From the NCBI GenBank assembly GCA_014529385.2, contig CM043952.1, positions 154,515,557 through 154,579,556 on the forward strand: a DNA stretch of 64,000 nt, given 5' to 3'. Source of the DNA: Adiantum capillus-veneris (lineage: Eukaryota; Streptophyta; Polypodiopsida; Polypodiales; Pteridaceae). Made by a program: the position numbers and the translations under genes. Positions 12,163 to 23,699 of this stretch are shown in pieces. Under the pieces are notes generated by a model, which saw nothing but the letters and a program-made list of their open reading frames with translations, was not told where the DNA came from and ran no database searches. How positions within the stretch are numbered: position 1 is the stretch's first letter; each line of letters opens with the position of its first letter.

Positions 12163-13167
12163 TGGGACGCATGTCTAACCTCACCATCCTATCTTATTGC
12201 AGTATTAGCGAGAACCACGATTAAATTGTCAATCCATGGGACGAAGCCGACTTGACTAGTGCATAGAGGCTACAAGAGGGTGTCAATCTCTAAAAAAAAA
12301 CTAACAACTCGCATCTAACTCAAGCTACAGTCAAGTGACTGAATTCACCAAAAGCCAATCGCTCATCGGCAAACAAATCACATCCGTTACAACATCAAAT
12401 AGAATCCAAACGTAACGAAACTTTTAGGACATGTTTATAACCTAAGCATACATACTTATGGTCTCAAACCCCACTTTAGGTCAAGTTCCAAATCGCGATT
12501 ATTAACAACAGTGGATTTTTGACCTGGTCATTTTCGACCCAGAATGCATCTAAATGCTTAGCAATGATGCCCCAATACCCCGCCTATGCTTAGTTTTTGA
12601 TTTGAAAGTGTAAATTCCTAGTTATGATGAAATTAAACCGTGGGTCGGCAACGCCAAAAACTACGAATTACTGTGATGTGTTTACGTCAATGTGTAGAGC
12701 TCTTACCTACGGTTTCAATGCAACAAACGTGACTGCAATATGACAACCGGGGAGGGAGTAGGAAGCACGAGAAGGAGAGGAGTGAGCGTCGTTAGCTCAC
12801 GCTGTGTATTTCATTATCCAAAACTTAATCAAATATTTACAATGTTGGCTTTTATACCTTAGCCAAGGTCTAAATTGTGTAATGTCCGGCGCCCAAGACC
12901 TTTGAGACTCCACACTTATTATATCTGCAACCCAGGTGCACTAAGTGACTTATGATCTATATCTTGGAACTCTTATTGAGCCCGTAACATGTTACAATTA
13001 TCACAATGGCTAAATAAATTGAGACATTACAATACATGGCCATTTTGAAAAAATGTGAAAAGTGTGTAACTCCAATCTTCACTGCTTCTTCATATTCATC
13101 TTTGATGTGCATTCCTAAGGCTTTGATCTTTAGAAGCTCCTATTAACTGACGTTGGCTCAGTTAACA
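12163..13167 (-). repeat. Family A 5' LTR
   Basis: Direct repeat of 3,322-4,335, with the same termini and a TATA box (minus strand TATAAAAG) at 12,849-12,856. It also carries the AATCGCGATTATTAA core at 12,490-12,504. The PBS lies immediately to the left. Confidence 0.9.
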
Positions 13168-14900
13168 TCTTCCAGGTGTGGTTGACCACATCTTTTCCAA
13201 GTGCAAAAAGACATGAGGTTCTTGTCTAGTTGAAAATCTAGCTTTACTTTGCTTGAGAGTTTTTCATCATTCTCACCAACAATGTTGCACTTGATCGTCT
13301 CAAGATGTCTTCCTGTATTGACTTCTTTTGTTGTGACAATGTTCTTTGGTTGCGCTTTATCTGCATTTTCTTTGCTTTGACTTCCTGCTTCCGTTGATGT
13401 CAACTCCATTGGATGTAATATTGCACTTTTTGCTTGCAATTGTTGAGCATTATCTACTTGCATCTGAGTAACCTTTGACCTTAAAAGATCCACTATACTT
13501 TCTAGCAAAATTTGTCTCTTCAGAGGAGATTATGGTGCTGACTTTTGTGTAGCTTTCTAGACTTTAGCTTTCATTGACTTTGACTTTTTTGTCACCTATT
13601 TTGGTAGCTTGAGGCTTTGCATCATCTTCAGATAGTCTTTGACTTCTGTCTGGCCATCTGCAGGGGTTTGTACAAGGTCAGGATCTTGCTTGTATTCATT
13701 ACCATGTGCATCTCGATATACATATGTGAGCTTGGTCACATGTAACTCTTTGAACACTACTGGGTTTGTCGGTTTTTGACTAACTTTTGGACACTCTTTG
13801 AACACTATTGGATTTGTCGATTTTTGACTAACTTTTGGAGATCAGCTAAAACTTTTGTCCTTGATGATGTTCATAGAGGCATTTGTCTACAGATTCTGAT
13901 GGAATCTGGGTCAACTGGAAACTTCCAACAACCATATGATCTTTCACTGGTTTTTGCTTTGAAGGATTTTGTTGGTTAAAGGCTCTAGGGCATCTAACTG
14001 GTGTATCATTTCCTCGTACATAAGCTGAGCTTGATGGATTTGCAGCTCCCCCCTTCCTAGGGTGATCACTATAGCCTGCTTCATTGTAAAAGTTCAAAAT
14101 TGTTTGGCTCTGGTTTAGTCTTACCTTTTGGGACTGTGAAGGTACACTTTGGGTAGCACTATTGATGTTTGGCATCTGTAAACCTTCTACATAGCTTCCT
14201 ATGTATCTCCGTGAAACATGACAAATTATTTCCCAAGTCAAGCTGTAGATAACATTAGTGTCCTATGATATGAGCTTCTGTGGTTTCAGAACCTCATATT
14301 TTTGGATAACCACTTGGGCCAAATTTTTGCGCTTTTGTTTGCACTTCATCCTTGAGCTTGCAATACCTGGCTCCAGCTGAAGTCTTTTAACATCTAAGAG
14401 TTTTCTAGATCTGGCTTTACTTTGATCAATAGGATCTTGGCTCCTATCTTGCTTTTGTTGCTCATTAGATATCTATGGCCTTTTGAATTTGCATATAAGA
14501 CTTTATCTCCATTGTAGCCATATAGCTGTAAAATCTGGTTTGTTGCAATTGTACTTGTGTTGCCACTGCTATTGGCTTGCTCTGATGCACTTCAACTCAC
14601 AGCTCGATTTGAGTCCATGTTGTCTAGTGCTGTCAAAAACTGTCTCCTAGCATAATTTCTCTTGCTCTGTTTTGATAAAACTGCTTGTGTTGAAGCACTT
14701 TTGCAATGGACTGCTCTCAGACTCCCACGAGTTGATTAACTCTAGCTCGACAGTGTCTGAATTGATTGCAGCCTTTGAAATGATGAAAATATGGGCTCTG
14801 AATAGCCTAATCTGCAATCCACCGTGATTTGTGTATGTTTGTGGAAGCTGAATTTGCAATGTAATTGCTTACACTAGCCAATTTTTAGAATGCAAAATTT
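13168..14900 (-). pseudogene. Outer Ty3 element, gag region (upstream half)
   Basis: Minus-strand text parallels the inner element block for block: start near 14,620 (MDSNRAVS, then NQILQLYGYNGDKVLYANS), middle frames 14,241-13,846 and 13,805-13,596, and the Gln-rich ORF 13,508-13,168 (LLRSKVTQMQVDNAQQLQ, KCNIVGENDEKL). The last frame runs into the family A insertion at 13,167 and resumes at 3,321. Frameshifts and stops throughout make it a pseudogene. Unlike the inner element, this copy retains RNase H and integrase relics downstream, so it derives from an autonomous relative. Confidence 0.65.
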
Positions 14901-16160
14901 TGAAATTTGTCTACCCCTCAAACAACTTTGAGTTGGCTGTTTTCTCGCTTTTTTCGACCATTTTTGTTCGCTTTGGGGGGTGTAATTTTTCGGCGGTGTT
15001 CTTTTTTGCTTTTCTGTCTCTTTTTGGCTTTTTCAACGACTTTCTTTTTATTTTTATTAATTTTTTATGAAATTTTGATTTTTCTAAAATTTTTAGTATT
15101 TTTATGATGCTAGAATTTTTTGGTGATTTGGTAATTTTAATATAATTTTTTGAAGGCTTTCTGAAATTTTTATGATTTATTGTGATTTTTTTGAGCAATT
15201 TATGATTTTTATTGAAATTTTTGTGCTTTTATGAATTTTCTACAATTTTTGGGGATTTATTTGCAAATTTTTTGATTTTTTAGTGATATTTTAATGAATT
15301 TCTTAAATAATTTTTTGGGTTATTTATATGTGTCATTTTTTATTTTTCAAAGAAATTTTGATGAGTTTTTTTTTGTGATTCTCTAAACCCTTTTTGATTT
15401 TTTGTTGGATTTATTTATTGCTTTTAATAATTTTTGTCATGCCGTTTTTTAATGTGATTTATTTAGTTATTTTTTTTGTGAATTTTAAGAAACCCTTTTA
15501 AAATTTTCTTTTTATTGTTGTTTTTGTGAATTATTTATTTTTCTAATTTTTTGAAAATTTGTAATTAAATAAAATATAAAAAAAGTTTATTACCTGCTTA
15601 GTGCTAATCTGGTTGGCATGTGGAGGTTGACCTACTTGTAGTTGTGAAGAATTGTAGACCGTTGACTCCCTCCGACAGTACAAGCGCCGCGCAAAACAGG
15701 GGGAGTGTCAGATGAGAGCGGAGGCTGTAGGGGTTTGGTCTGGCGTGGAGCACGTGGTAGAGAAGGAGAGATAGAGTGTGTAGAGACGTCCGCTCGCGTC
15801 GCTGACATGGCACCTGTCAGCGCCAGTAGAGGCGGAGTGTGCAATGTCAGCTTTGATTGTGGGCAGGGCAGAAGAGCGCGGGTAGTAAGTACATCTGGCT
15901 TTGACAACGGGCAGCGGTGATGGCAGCGTGAGTGAAGGCCTTGGTGGCGGAGCCACGTGAAATTAGTTAGCACTGATTGCGGGATAGCGGGGGTGACGGA
16001 GGGGTTCAGTCGCCACATGGGAGAGAGTGTGTCTACAGGCTGCAACACAAGGGCTCGGCTTGAGTGGGATAGAGAGAGAGCTGACGATGCGCACTACGAG
16101 ACGAGAGAGAGTGGAAGAGTGTGTGTGTGTGTGTGTGTGTGGGAGCTACGAGCCAAGCCA

Positions 16161-16233
<73 letters not shown>

Positions 16234-17997
16234 AAAGAGAACGTTAATAATCGTTAGTTTGAGAGAGAGAAAGAGAGAGTTAGAGAAATGAGAGAGAGGG
16301 GGTTAGAAAGATAGTGTTAATAAGCGTTAGTGGGAGGGGTGGGAAAGAGAGATAGGGAATATAATCGTTAGTGGGAGGGGGTAGGAGAGAGAGAGGGTGT
16401 GTATGGAGGGTGTTCACGCCGACAGAGAAAAAAGAAATAGAGTATTTTAATGTCTAAGGAAACCATCCCAACAGACCGTAAAGATTTGTCCACCAACGAG
16501 TAAAGATTATGTGCTACAAGCAAAGGGCATCAAGATCAAAAACCGGTTTTTATTGTTATTATTATTATTATTTTATTTTCAAACGTCCAAAAATGCCAAA
16601 ATTAGGTCGAAAATCACATGAGAAAATAAAAAATCATCCAAAAATTCAAGAAATTACCAAAAAAATCCAAAAAACTTCTAGAAAATTCTAGAAAACTCCT
16701 AAAACCGTCACCATTACAATCGACACTTTTAGCATGCATAAGCACACCAAAAATAATAATTTTTTATCAAAAATACCAAATTTGACAAAATCATCATAAC
16801 CGGGTCATTGAAAATAGCGAAACGCTCAAAATTTGGCGAATGAAAGCCCCAATGCGCTCGAAATCAAGCCGCAAACACACATTCAAAACAGCTGGTAAAG
16901 ATTGCAAGATATCAATTTTAAATGAAACTAAGCAAAAACTTTACAAAAATTATTCGAAAAATACCCAATTTTTTTTGAAAATTCTCCACACATAGGGAAT
17001 TAGTGCAGTCAAATAAAATCACAAAAAACACATCAATTCAATTGCCAAATAATTAGATCAATAAAATCCAAACTAGACAATTCAATGGACAAAATTAACG
17101 ACAAAAATAGGTCAAAATTCGACGCATTTGGAGTGTGTAAATCCCTGTTTTGAGTTCAGAAATGCAGCAATTAGCCATTACACACATCAAATGTGCAATA
17201 AAAAATTGAATTAATCTTGCACATTAAGCACTTCTTAGGCACACACACATACTAATAATTGGCAGTTTTTACCAATCTTTAGGTGCGCACACAAAAGGGT
17301 TAATCTTGTCGAAATTGCAATGTCATTTCACAAATCTCTAGTTGGGCATGATCACAACATAAATCAATCATCACAATTGAAAAATCATTAAGCACACATT
17401 GATTTTTAGGTACACAAACAAGTGCAAAATAGTGCACACACACCTAAAATTAGGCATACACACACTCAATTAGAATGCACACACACTTGGTTTTAGTGCT
17501 CACACACTTGCAATTGACCATCCAAGCATGCAATTACATCAATTAGGCACACAATTAGCAACACACATTCACCAATTAGGAATTGAAACTTGCCAATTTT
17601 ATACGCCGCCAAATCTGGAAAATTTTGGCATTACGACGACATGAAAACGAACAATCCAAAAATTTTCAAAGCATAACATTGCATTGGCATTGACATTACA
17701 TTGCATCATTGTGGAATTTCTACATAATTCTACACATGTTTAGATTCTAGGGAGGTTGAGAATACCACCTTGATTACCTTTTCAATGAAGATCGATTGAA
17801 CGATTGAAAGCTCCAATCCTTGGTAGCAAATTAGAGTGTAAGTTAGCAAAAATTAATCAAATTAACAAGGCGTTAGTGTGAAATTAGATTGTGTAAACAC
17901 ACAATTGGCAAGATATAGTGACAAATTAGGGAATTATGAACACATTGCTTCATTCACACATCCTATTATGCCACAATTACACTAGCGTAGGCTATCG
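14901..17997 (-). other. Outer element leader: T-rich, CA-rich and GA microsatellite DNA
   Basis: Between the outer PBS and gag. About 14,930-15,590 is extremely T-rich on the plus strand; 15,600-16,050 is more GC-rich with no recognisable coding. A GT repeat (16,119-16,141) and a GA repeat (about 16,163-16,229) follow, then A-rich text, then CACACA-rich low-complexity DNA (about 17,200-17,600). The repetitive ORFs here are not coding. No palindrome array like those of families A and B is evident, though the microsatellites could be later expansions. Confidence 0.5.
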
Positions 17998-18014
17998 TCC
18001 CCGGAAAGGCGCCA
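17998..18014 (-). promoter_or_regulatory. Primer-binding site of outer element, decayed tRNA-Asp type
   Basis: The plus strand reads TCCCCGGAAAGGCGCCA, the tRNA-Asp 3' end with a small change relative to 12,141-12,158. It ends 2 bp before the LTR, giving minus-strand orientation. Confidence 0.7.
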
Positions 18015-18016
18015 AA

Positions 18017-19133
18017 TGTTGGGGGTTTCCATCATTGCATAGTTCCAATGACCAAAAAAATTATCAATCCGGAGGAATGAGCTATCCGACTAGGGCATGG
18101 AAACACTCACACGATTAGTGAGGTAATCATGGCAACACAAATGGTTGACTCTACGAGATGATCTTCTTTACCTATGGAGGAGCTAAGCCACAATGATGGG
18201 CAATCTCCATATCCACTTCCCTTCATATTGGGGGTTTTCATCGTTGCATAGCTCCAATGACCAAAAAAATTATCAATTCGGAGGGATGAGGTACCCAATT
18301 AGGACATGGAAACACTCACACGATTAGTAAGCTAATCATGGCAACACCAATGGTTGACTCTACGAGGTGAGCTTCTCGGCCTACGGAGGAGCTAAGCCAC
18401 AATGATGGGCAATCTCCACATTCACTTACCTTCACCTCCAATCAACCCAATCACACACACACTAATGATTGCAAGACACGCACAACACTAATCCTATCAT
18501 GCAATACACTAATGACAAGCACACACACATAGATCTATCAAGCACTACACTCCAATCAAACCTACATGCACACACAAGTAAAAGAGGGCAATCACACAAG
18601 ATTAGATAGGGATTAGCCACTAATTAGTTACGATCTAGCTAATCAAAGCATCATAGGCAATCACAAGAAGCATGAGAGAGGCATAGTGAAAGAGAATTAA
18701 GAAATTATTAGTGTTAATCACGTCTCATGAGCAAGGAGAAGTTAAGGACTTCATAGACACACACCTCAAGAGCTCTCACCAAAGAGCTTGAGAACCCTAA
18801 TTTCTTTTACACACTGCCTTATATACCTAGGGTAAATATATGCAATGTCTGGGTGCCCAAGGCCTTTAGGGCTCCACCACTTACTGAATTTGCAACCTAG
18901 GCACACTAATTGACCTATTATTTACAGCTTGGAACTCCCATTGAGCCCGTAACACATTAAAATATTAGAATGGCTTGAAATAAATCAAAAATTTACAATA
19001 CATGAACATTTTGGAAAAATGTGAAAAATGTGTAACTCAAATCTTTACTACTTATTTATGTTGATCTTCGATGTGCATTCGTACGTCTTGATCTTTAGCA
19101 GCTTCTAATAACTGACGTTGACTCAGTTAAACA
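18017..19133 (-). repeat. Outer element 5' LTR with internal duplication
   Basis: It begins TGTTGGGGG beside the PBS and ends CAGTTAAACA. Its right half is clearly related to the family A LTRs (compare 18,830-19,133 with 12,840-13,167), with a minus-strand TATATAAGG at about 18,817-18,825. The left end holds two tandem copies of about 210 bp (18,017-18,227 and about 18,229-18,433) that repeat the GGGGGTTT and CAATGACCAAAAAAATTATC text. No partner LTR is found to the left, so the 3' end is lost. Confidence 0.8.
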
Positions 19134-20040
19134 TCTATCTCTGCAGTCTTACTGGTCTAGCATCATGTTTCAATGGTATGCGGTGCTGCCATAATTCTGG
19201 ATCTACTTCCTTCATATCTATATGTTCCCAAGCAAATACATCTTTATACTTCTGAAACAATTCTTTGGCTTTTTTTAAAATCTCTGGCTACAAAATGACC
19301 ATATTTTCCACAAGTATAGCAGTTCATGTTTCTCTTGGAAAAATCTCCTTTGCCTCTTACTCTTCCAGTTCCATTCTGATAGCATCCCCTTCCTCCTCCA
19401 GTGCTTGTAGTAGCTTCATTTTCCCTAGTATCACTTCCTCCATCTACCTTAGGCGTTTCTAGATTTGTAAGGGAAATCATTGAAAAGTCCTTCCCTTACT
19501 TGAAGTGGTGAATTCAAATTCCACAATTGTTCTAGACATGCCCAAATGCTTTGCAATATGTGCATTGGGAACACTCACTTGACATATGGTCCTTTGACTT
19601 GCACTTAGAACACCATATTTTTGTTTTCCTCACTGAGGTTCTTGTTTTGGCTATCTCAACAATTTGCTTAGACATTTCTTCAATTTTATTGGTCCAAGCT
19701 CCTTTCTCACTTTTTCTTTTAAAAGAACCGAAGCTGAATTTGGTTTATAAAATTCCTTCAGTAGATGATTCATTGTCACTAAACTGCCTTCTTATATGCC
19801 CTTTCTCCTTTTTTGCACGTTGTTCCAGCTTTAGTGCTCTCTATACCAGATCATTAAATTTCCTTGTTGGTGTTGGTACTTCTTGTTCTTGCAAATTCCT
19901 ACTCTTAAAGCCATTAGGAAGTAAGCTCTCATCCTTTTTTCTGATGGAGTTGTTTGGTTAGCTCTTTTATCTTTTCCACATAACTTCTTACTGATAGCTT
20001 GCCTTGTTTGATCTTATCTAGCTGACATCTTTCTCCAAGA
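19134..20040 (-). pseudogene. Retrotransposon gag fragment with zinc knuckles
   Basis: Minus-strand frames read CQLDKIKQGKLSVRSYVEKI (about 20,030), a gag-like helical region, then WCSKCKSKDHMSSEC (near 19,600), a CX2CX4HX4C knuckle. A further knuckle in the ORF 19,480-19,244, NCYTCGKYGHFVARD, has its last Cys replaced. A TGG-poor Gly/Arg stretch (STGGGRGCYQNGTGRVRGKG) lies between. Several frameshifts break it. The outer Ty3 element inserted into it at 19,133, and to the right it abuts PPR sequence. The gag is of a third family, distinct from A and B; which superfamily is unclear. Confidence 0.6.
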
Positions 20041-21094
20041 GCCCCTCACTTTGCATAAGCTAAAAATAGCCTAGAGCTTTTTGGCATTGCCCTTTTGGAG
20101 CAAATCCCACAATTAAGAGAGAGACCACCGCTTCGCATCTATTGAAAACATACTAGATCTTTCTAGCCCTGCCCTTCTAGGGAAAATCTTGCAATTAGTG
20201 CATTCCAAGAGTCCACATTCGAGAAGATATGGTGCTCTTTGAAGTGCACGACATTTACCAAACATGTCAACTAAGGCATTGCTAAGCACGACATCTTTTT
20301 CAACAACCCTTGACTAACAATATCAACATGAATTTTTATGCCCATATCAACATCTTGTGTAGAGCCACATGTCTTCAAGATGCATGCGTATGTGATTGAA
20401 TCACAAGAGAGGGCCTCGCTTTGCATCCGCTTAAAATAGCCTAGAGCTTTTTGGTCCCGCTCTTGTTGTGCGTATCCCGCAATAAATGCACTCTAAGAGA
20501 CAATGTCTCAGATAGGAAGCTCCTCAATCACTATCTTTTTACCTTGCTCCTATTGTGGATTTCCCCCAATCAATGCACACCGTTCCAAATAGTAAGCTAC
20601 TCAAGAAATTTTGTGCTTGCAAAAGTGCACCATATTTGGCACACGTATCTATCAACACAGTGTCAAGCATGATGTTTTTTCAAGAGCATCTTGCATAGAG
20701 CCACATGCCTTCAAGATGCACACTTATGTGATTGCATCAGGAGAGGTCCTTGCTTTGCATACGCTATGAAAATAGCCTAGAACTTTTTGACCTTTCTCTT
20801 ATTGTGTGTACAATCACATTAGGAGAGGTCCTTGCTTTGTATCCGCTAAAAACAACCTAGAGATCTCTAGCCCTGCTCTTATTGTGCGTATCCCACAATC
20901 AATGAACTCTAAGAGACGGTGTTCCGGATAAGAAGCTTCTCAAGCACTAGCTTGTTGGCCTTGCTCCTGTTCGCCACAGCTGCCTTGGGCTCATTCCCAA
21001 AGAGCCCTCAAGAGCCCACTAAGCCCAAGCACGGCAGTCTCTTTTCAAGAGCATCTTGTGTAGAGACACATGCCTTCAAGATGCATGCGTAGGT
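20041..21094 (-). pseudogene. PPR protein pseudogene
   Basis: The minus strand contains recurrent degenerate blocks typical of plant PLS-type pentatricopeptide repeats: TYACILKACVSTQDALEK near 21,090-21,040, CILKACGSMQDALEK near 20,720, CILKTCGSTQDVDMG near 20,380-20,340, and LSNALVDMFGKCRALQRA near 20,290-20,240. LIDTCAKYGALLQAQNFL lies near 20,660-20,610, and several copies of a segment like EGQG..., CF..M.S.GLSL. Plant PPR proteins bind organellar RNA for editing, splicing or stability. Here every repeat is broken by stops and frameshifts, and the left and right ends are cut by transposon sequence. The repeated nucleotide phrases (TAGCCTAGAGCTTTTTGG, GCGTATCCCGCAAT) are a consequence of the PPR repeat structure. 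The family call is fairly confident; it cannot be functional. Confidence 0.75.
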
Positions 21095-21587
21095 TGTAAC
21101 AAACTTGGACACCCCAAGTCAAGATTCTGTTGGGACACAACAGAGATTCAATTCAAAACGGTTCACGAAGATGACATGGCCCGACGTAGTTCTGTGCCAA
21201 GAGGTATTGGCCCCAAAGACTGGTGCCCCTTTCAGTATTTCCTTTTATAGTAGTCGGTGTGCAAAGTACAAAGAGATCCCGCGGGTGCTTACTCTCAGAC
21301 TCTGCGGCCAGATGCTCTCAAGAGTTAGTCCCTAGGGACTTATTTATTCTTACAAGGGATGCCCAAAAGCCCAATACCCCCCCTATATAACATGCGTTCA
21401 TGGGGTATTAAAATAATCCCTCTTTTAACATGTTTGAATGAATAAAATGACCCCTTATTTTAGGATTTTTTTCCAAAATTGAATATAGAAACCCCTTATT
21501 TTAATGTATCTCTGCTAAATTGCCTTAATTTTTTTGCATTTCAAAACCCCTCCTTTCAAACTCACGTTATACATTAACATGATTACA
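21095..21587 (-). repeat. Possible 3' LTR of the chromovirus-like element
   Basis: It begins TGTAACAAAC and ends TGATTACA on the plus strand, so both ends carry matching short inverted termini (TGTAA/TTACA). It lies downstream of the integrase relic 22,868-21,883 and exactly at the edge of the PPR sequence. A G-rich tract (minus strand GGCTTGGGGGGTGCAC) lies a few bases away at 21,590-21,607. No second LTR exists in the window, so boundaries are inferred. Confidence 0.35.
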
Positions 21588-22914
21588 TAGTGCACCCCCC
21601 AAGCCAAAAGCAGAGCCCCAAAATCTTTTTAAACTAAGAAAAATTCCAAAAAGCAATTGGTCTTCCAAAAGCTTCTAAAAACAACCAATGTAATTTACAA
21701 AAAATCCGTACAACTATCGGCGAAGAGACTCACATGAAAAGCATTGTAGATCTTCCAAGTATCGGGCAGCTTCAGTCTAAAGGAGACATCATTTATATTT
21801 TCTTTTATCTAGAAAGGGCCATAGTATCTCATACTAAGCTTTGGAAAAAGCCACTCCTTTCCTTTTTTTCTCTTAGACATGCCTACTCAAAATGTAAGAG
21901 CACCCAATTGTCTTCCTTTAATTTCAAATTGCGACGGAGTCGATCTACTGCCTTGTTGTGTCTTTCTTGAGATTTCACTAAAGCCTCTCGAACCTTGGCA
22001 AAAGCAGCATCCAAGTCTCTCGTGTACTGGCCGGCTTTTAAAATCTTATCTTTCGTGCGAAGGAAGAGTGGAACCTTCGTAGCACCTTCAATGATCTCAA
22101 ATGGCGCATTCCCTGTCGAAGAGTGGATCGTGTTATTGTAGGCAAATTCCACCAAAGGCAAAAAAAAATCCATTAAGTCTTCTGATCAGCAATGTTAGAC
22201 TTCAATAAATACAATACGATTGTATTTGCATCAAATTGCCCATCTGTCTACAGGTGGGATGGTGACGAGAATTGCAACCATGTGCCAATATTCTCCCAAA
22301 CAACCTTCCAAAACAAACTCGTGAATTGGGGATCTCTGTCAGAGACTATTGTCTCAGGCATGCCACGTAATCTAAAAATCTGCTTGCTAAATCTGTTGAT
22401 GACAGTCTAAATGCCATTATGCCCAATCTATGTCTTTGGGAGATAAAAAATGATATCCATAGCAATACTTTCCCAAGGGCGGGTGGAAATGGGTAAAGGC
22501 TGTAACAATCCCTGTGCTTTATGCCTTTCAAACTTGATCTTTTGGCATACCAAGCAACTGCGTACAAAATTGTCCACATCCTTCTTGAGTCTCGGCCAAA
22601 AGAAGTAACACTCCACACCTTTCAAGGTGGTATCAATGCCGTGGTGACTTGTAAAAGGTGGACAATGGCATTCAGTTAGAACCTTTTCCCTCAAGGGCTC
22701 TCTAACGCACAACATCATTTTCTTCATCAAGTAGCCATCCCGTATGGAATATCCCGCTACTACCTCTCCACTTTGTATTTGAGTGAATATATCAGAGAAA
22801 TCTAGATCCATGGTGCACTGATTGACCATGTCCTTGAAGCTTCTATGATGAATCACGAAAATAGTCAAGACTAATGGCGAGTTAGATTTTTGAGAGACCT
22901 CAACAGAGCAATCT
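21588..22914 (-). pseudogene. Ty3/gypsy (chromovirus-like) integrase fragment
   Basis: The minus-strand ORF 22,868-22,428 contains the integrase zinc domain and core start: SHHGIDTTLKGVECYFFWP, CLVCQKIK, then LLQPLPISTRPWESIAMDI with the first catalytic Asp. Out-of-frame text near 22,350-22,220 gives SDRDPQFTSLFWK-like and HLQTDGQ segments (second Asp; the usual glutamate region is altered). The ORF 22,173-21,883 gives the core end (LPLVEFAYNNTIHSSTG) and C-terminal domain (NWVLLHF). Frameshifts separate these pieces. No reverse transcriptase is present: the element is truncated upstream by the microsatellite cluster. No chromodomain could be recognised in the degraded 3' part, so 'chromovirus-like' rests on integrase wording only. 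Confidence 0.75.
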
Positions 22915-23187
22915 TTGGAGAGAGTTTTTTTTTTTTTTTTTTTGGAGGGCCTCCCTCCCTACCTCCTCTTCCTCCTGTCGCCACCTATGTGCTTCCTCCT
23001 CTTCCCTTGCTCCTCCTCCTCAGCCTACTTCTCCAACATCCTCCCTCTCCTCCACCTCCTCTCTCCATCTACTCCTCTAACCGCCCTTCCTTCCTCCATC
23101 TCCTCCTTTAGCAACCACCCTCCCTTACTCAAGGTCCTCCTCTTCTCCCACTCCCTTCCTCCTTTCTCTTTCCATGTCACTCTATAA

Positions 23188-23231
<44 letters not shown>

Positions 23232-23314
23232 CCATTCACCCTTGCCTTCCCTCTTGTCCCAGAGTGAGTTGCACTCTCTGCCACCCTCCCCCCCCCCCCC
23301 CCCCCCCCCCCCCC

Positions 23315-23372
<58 letters not shown>

Positions 23373-23630
23373 GTTCTCTCCCTCTCCCTCCCTCTATCCT
23401 CTAACGATCCTCTCTCCCTCTCTCTTTTGTCTCTTTCCCTTTCAGTTCTCTATACCTTGTACTTCTTTATCTGTATCTTTGTTCCTCCCTCTCTCTTGAC
23501 CTTTCACTCTCATCTCTCATTTCTAACCCCCCTCTCCCCCTCCCTCTCCTTCCCTATCACTCTCTCTAACTCTTTCCTTATCACTCCCTCTCTACCTCCC
23601 GCTTCCCTCTCTCTTCCTCTCAGAATCTCC

Positions 23631-23698
<68 letters not shown>
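22915..23698. repeat. Pyrimidine microsatellite cluster with poly-C run
   Basis: T homopolymer near 22,926-22,943; CCT/TCC-rich DNA to about 23,170; (CT)n at about 23,190-23,230; an uninterrupted run of 28 C at 23,288-23,315 followed by (CT)n to 23,368; and (CT)n at 23,633-23,698. ORFs here are artefacts of the repeats. Confidence 0.9.

Positions 23699-23699
<1 letters not shown>

Larger units (their letters stand above)
3322..13167 (-). mobile_element. Family A non-autonomous LTR retrotransposon, complete, nested
   Basis: Two direct repeats of about 1 kb (3,322-4,335 and 12,163-13,167) bound an internal region with a PBS beside the right LTR and a polypurine tract beside the left one, so transcription runs right to left. 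Going downstream it holds a long leader, gag-like ORFs, two protease-like regions and a basic tail ORF; no reverse transcriptase, RNase H or integrase is visible in 7.8 kb. It is inserted in a relative: the flanks read through from TTCAGGAGCATCTTC on the left to TCTTCCAGGTGTGG on the right, and its own internal copy at about 7,378 shows the uninterrupted text. The target duplication looks like TCTTC (TCTTCTA / TCTTCCA, one mismatch over seven bases). The absence of pol is an observation; dependence on a helper element is inferred. Confidence 0.85.

Noticed and set aside
14907-15198. Overlapping ORFs in the T-rich region
   Set aside because: Composed of Phe/Leu on one strand and Lys/Ile/Asn on the other, produced by base composition.
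15604-16257. ORFs on both strands in the GC-richer leader region of the outer element
   Set aside because: No domain, strong overlap between frames, and run into GA/GT microsatellites.
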